DNA of 24,322 nt. Origin: CAZIVE01 sp964542435. Lineage in GTDB: Bacteria; Bacteroidota; Bacteroidia; Bacteroidales; Tannerellaceae. Under the pieces are notes generated by a model. It was not told the DNA's origin. It saw only the letters and a list, made by a program, of their open reading frames with translations, and did no database searches. The DNA is taken from contig CAZIVE010000038.1 of NCBI GenBank assembly GCA_964542435.1, forward strand, positions 1 through 24,322, read 5' to 3'. The position numbers and the translations under genes were made by a program. Shown piece by piece: positions 22,500 to 24,322 of this stretch (the first letter of the stretch is position 1; each line of letters opens with the position of its first letter).

Positions 22500-24116
22500 A
22501 TGATGAAAGAAAGCAACAAGTCAGTATTACAGATCATTTTCCTTTGCATAGCTATCCATGCTGCATCCCAAACCACGCCTACTATGGGATGGAGTTCTTG
22601 GAATACGTACGGCGTACATATCAGTCAAGCCGTCATCAAGAATCAAGCAGATGCAATGGTCAGAAAAGGGCTCGACACGGTAGGTTTCAAATATATCAAT
22701 ATCGATGACGGTTACTTCGGTGGGCGTGATGACAACGGGAATCTTCTCATCAATCCCACCCGTTTTCCCGACGGACTGAAGCCTGTGGTTGACTACATCC
22801 ATCATCTGGGATTGAAGGCAGGAATATATTCTGATGCCGGACAAAATACATGCGGAAACTACTACAATGGAGATACCATTTCAAAAAATGTAGGCCTCTA
22901 TAAACATGATCAGCAAGATTGTGATCTGTTTTTTAAAGATTTGAAGTTCGACTTTATCAAGGTGGATTTCTGTGGCGGAGATTCCAGTCAGAACTATGAG
23001 CATCTTGATCTGGACGAGCAAACGAGATATACAGCCATACACAATGCCATCCTTAACACCGGGCGTAAGGATGTCGTTTACAATGTCTGCCGATGGAATT
23101 ATCCGGGGACATGGGTTCATGATATTGGTAATTCATGGCGCATCTCACACGATATTTCAACTTCGTGGTCGTCCGTAAGCGATATTATCAAACAAAATCT
23201 TTATCTCTCCGCTTATGCGTCAGAAGGTCATTACAACGACATGGATATGCTGGAAATAGGACGAGGTCTGACGGAAGAGGAAGACAAAACCCACTTTGCA
23301 TTATGGTGCATTCTGGACTCGCCTTTACTCATCGGTTGTGATATGAACACGCTGTCAGGAGCCACGCTGTCTCTGCTTAAAAACAAAGAACTGATTGCAT
23401 TGAATCAAGATTCTCTGCATTTGCAGGCTTACGTGGCAAAACAGGCCAAAGGTTGTTATCTATTGGTGAAAGATTTCGGGGAATTACAAGGCACAAAACG
23501 TGCAGTGGCAGTGTATAATTCCACGAAATCAAATAAAAAGTTCAATTTATCATTCAGTGACGTATGCCTTGGTGGCAATGTGGCAATAAGAGATCTCTTC
23601 ACCCATACCGATCTTGGAACCATGGCCGATTCGTACGTCATAAAAATACCAGCTCACGGGACGCGAGTGTTTATGCTATCGGCTGAGAAGCGATTGGAAC
23701 AAACACGTTACGAGGCAGAAACAGCTTATATTAGCGACTATCAAGAATTGATAAACAACCAAGTTGCCAAAACAGGCATCTATAATAGCGATCTGATCCA
23801 GTGTAGTGCGAATGCCGATGCCGCTTGGCTTGGTTACAACGAGAAGAACGATTTGCAGTGGAAAAATATATACAGTCAGGAGGGTGGTAAATACGAAATG
23901 ACAATCGCATTCCTTTCTGAAGGAGTCAAAAATCTAACAATAGATGTAAATGGAGTTGATATTGCTTCGGCATCATTGAACTCAGGCAGTTGGAAAACCG
24001 TTGGAAAGAAATCTATTTCTATAAATCTCCATAAAGGTTACAACGTAATACGTTTTTACAATGTCTCTGATCGTATGCCCGACGTTGATTACATCGATCT
24101 AAAAAGAATCCCATAA
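22500..24116 (+). CDS. Secreted GH27 alpha-galactosidase with C-terminal carbohydrate-binding-like domain
   Basis: 538 aa (537 if the second ATG at 22503 is used). A signal peptide ends near AIHAASQ, so the protein is exported to the periplasm or surface. The GH27 barrel starts at TPTMGWSSWNTYG (26-38) and shows YINIDDGYF (65-73), the nucleophile Asp156 in DFIKVDFCGGD, and the acid/base Asp218 in WRISHDIS. NDMDMLEIG and SPLLIGCDM are further GH27 marks. The family releases terminal alpha-1,4/1,6-galactose, with some members acting on beta-arabinopyranose or alpha-N-acetylgalactosamine. A beta domain (about 310-395) is followed by residues 402-538 starting RYEAETAY and ending VDYIDLKR, which has the YEAE start and ending of CBM35/CBM6-like modules. 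No SusCD or other glycosidase adjoins it on this strand. Substrate is inferred from family only. Confidence 0.93.
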   Translation: MMKESNKSVLQIIFLCIAIHAASQTTPTMGWSSWNTYGVHISQAVIKNQADAMVRKGLDTVGFKYINIDDGYFGGRDDNGNLLINPTRFPDGLKPVVDYIHHLGLKAGIYSDAGQNTCGNYYNGDTISKNVGLYKHDQQDCDLFFKDLKFDFIKVDFCGGDSSQNYEHLDLDEQTRYTAIHNAILNTGRKDVVYNVCRWNYPGTWVHDIGNSWRISHDISTSWSSVSDIIKQNLYLSAYASEGHYNDMDMLEIGRGLTEEEDKTHFALWCILDSPLLIGCDMNTLSGATLSLLKNKELIALNQDSLHLQAYVAKQAKGCYLLVKDFGELQGTKRAVAVYNSTKSNKKFNLSFSDVCLGGNVAIRDLFTHTDLGTMADSYVIKIPAHGTRVFMLSAEKRLEQTRYEAETAYISDYQELINNQVAKTGIYNSDLIQCSANADAAWLGYNEKNDLQWKNIYSQEGGKYEMTIAFLSEGVKNLTIDVNGVDIASASLNSGSWKTVGKKSISINLHKGYNVIRFYNVSDRMPDVDYIDLKRIP

Positions 24117-24158
24117 AATTTATCTGCCAGGCTATAAAGAACTTTATTAAATCCATTG

Positions 24159-24322
24159 CAATTATGCAGGAAGCTTAAAACGAAGGATAATTGCCGTTGC
24201 AATCTTGCGGGAAGGATTTTACGGCAGGCTTTGAGCATTTCAATCTTGCGAGAACGATTTTACGGCCTGCTTTTCCCGTTTCAATCTTGCGGGAAGGATT
24301 TTCCGACAGGTTTTGAGCATTT
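24159..24322 (+). repeat. 41-bp tandem repeat array, running off the window end
   Basis: Three consecutive units of exactly 41 bases: 24200-24240, 24241-24281 and 24282-24322. Each starts CAATCTTGCG and continues GAAGGATTTT (or GAACGATTTT) ACGGC. The first and third end TTGAGCATTT; the second ends TTCCCGTTT. The preceding 41 bases (24159-24199) begin CAATTATGCAGGAAG and look like a decayed first unit. The array has no end inside the window. Confidence 0.85.

Noticed and set aside
10579..24116. One polysaccharide utilisation locus joining SusC-SusD and the GH27 enzyme
   Set aside because: They are about 7 kb apart on opposite strands, with the ATPase and phosphate genes between them.
24159..24322. 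CRISPR array at the window end
   Set aside because: Units follow each other with no spacers and variation is spread within the unit, so it is an imperfect tandem repeat.

Overview
The window looks like a chromosomal segment of a Bacteroidales bacterium, probably near Parabacteroides/Tannerellaceae; the genus is a guess from gene content and roughly mid-40s % GC judged by eye. Supporting signs are a SusC/SusD outer-membrane pair, a Bacteroidetes-type SerA with Lys in place of the catalytic His, several promoters of the Bacteroides form TTTG-N19/20-TAnnTTTG, and almost no Shine-Dalgarno sites. I see no tRNA, rRNA, IS element, phage gene or cas gene. Fourteen protein genes are supported.

Left part (34-10010, all minus strand). 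A secreted M61-type peptidase lies at the edge. Next is a two-gene glycyl-radical operon: a HypD-like dehydratase followed by its radical-SAM activase with a TGATG overlap. The operon has a good promoter, a leader of about 185 nt with a terminator-like hairpin and a 17-codon leader ORF, and a terminator at its end. Then comes a serine-biosynthesis operon, serC-serA-DUF1015, with a strong hairpin between serA and the DUF1015 gene and a terminator after it. The replication-repair AAA+ ATPase rarA follows, with a promoter so close to its ATG that the mRNA should be almost leaderless.

Middle (10011-17000). A 568-base stretch without protein genes holds a candidate small RNA on the plus strand and two identical 36-bp repeats with a palindromic core. 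Next are an isolated SusD-SusC pair (minus strand, clear promoter) with no glycosidase or regulator beside it, and a ModF-like double ATPase whose first half has lost catalytic residues.

Right part (17001-24322, plus strand). A PiT phosphate transporter with a fused cytosolic helical C-terminal domain is followed by a PhoB-like response regulator and a PhoR-like histidine kinase. In front of the transporter is a tandem CTGTAAT-N4-CTGTAAT site, placed as an E. coli Pho box would be: 10 bp upstream of the -7 element, where a -33 element is missing. Together these look like a self-contained phosphate-sensing and uptake module, the most interesting unit in the window. After it come a YbjQ-family small protein, a secreted GH27 alpha-galactosidase with a C-terminal carbohydrate-binding-like domain, and a 41-bp tandem repeat array that runs off the window end. 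A related degenerate sequence lies between the kinase gene and ybjQ.
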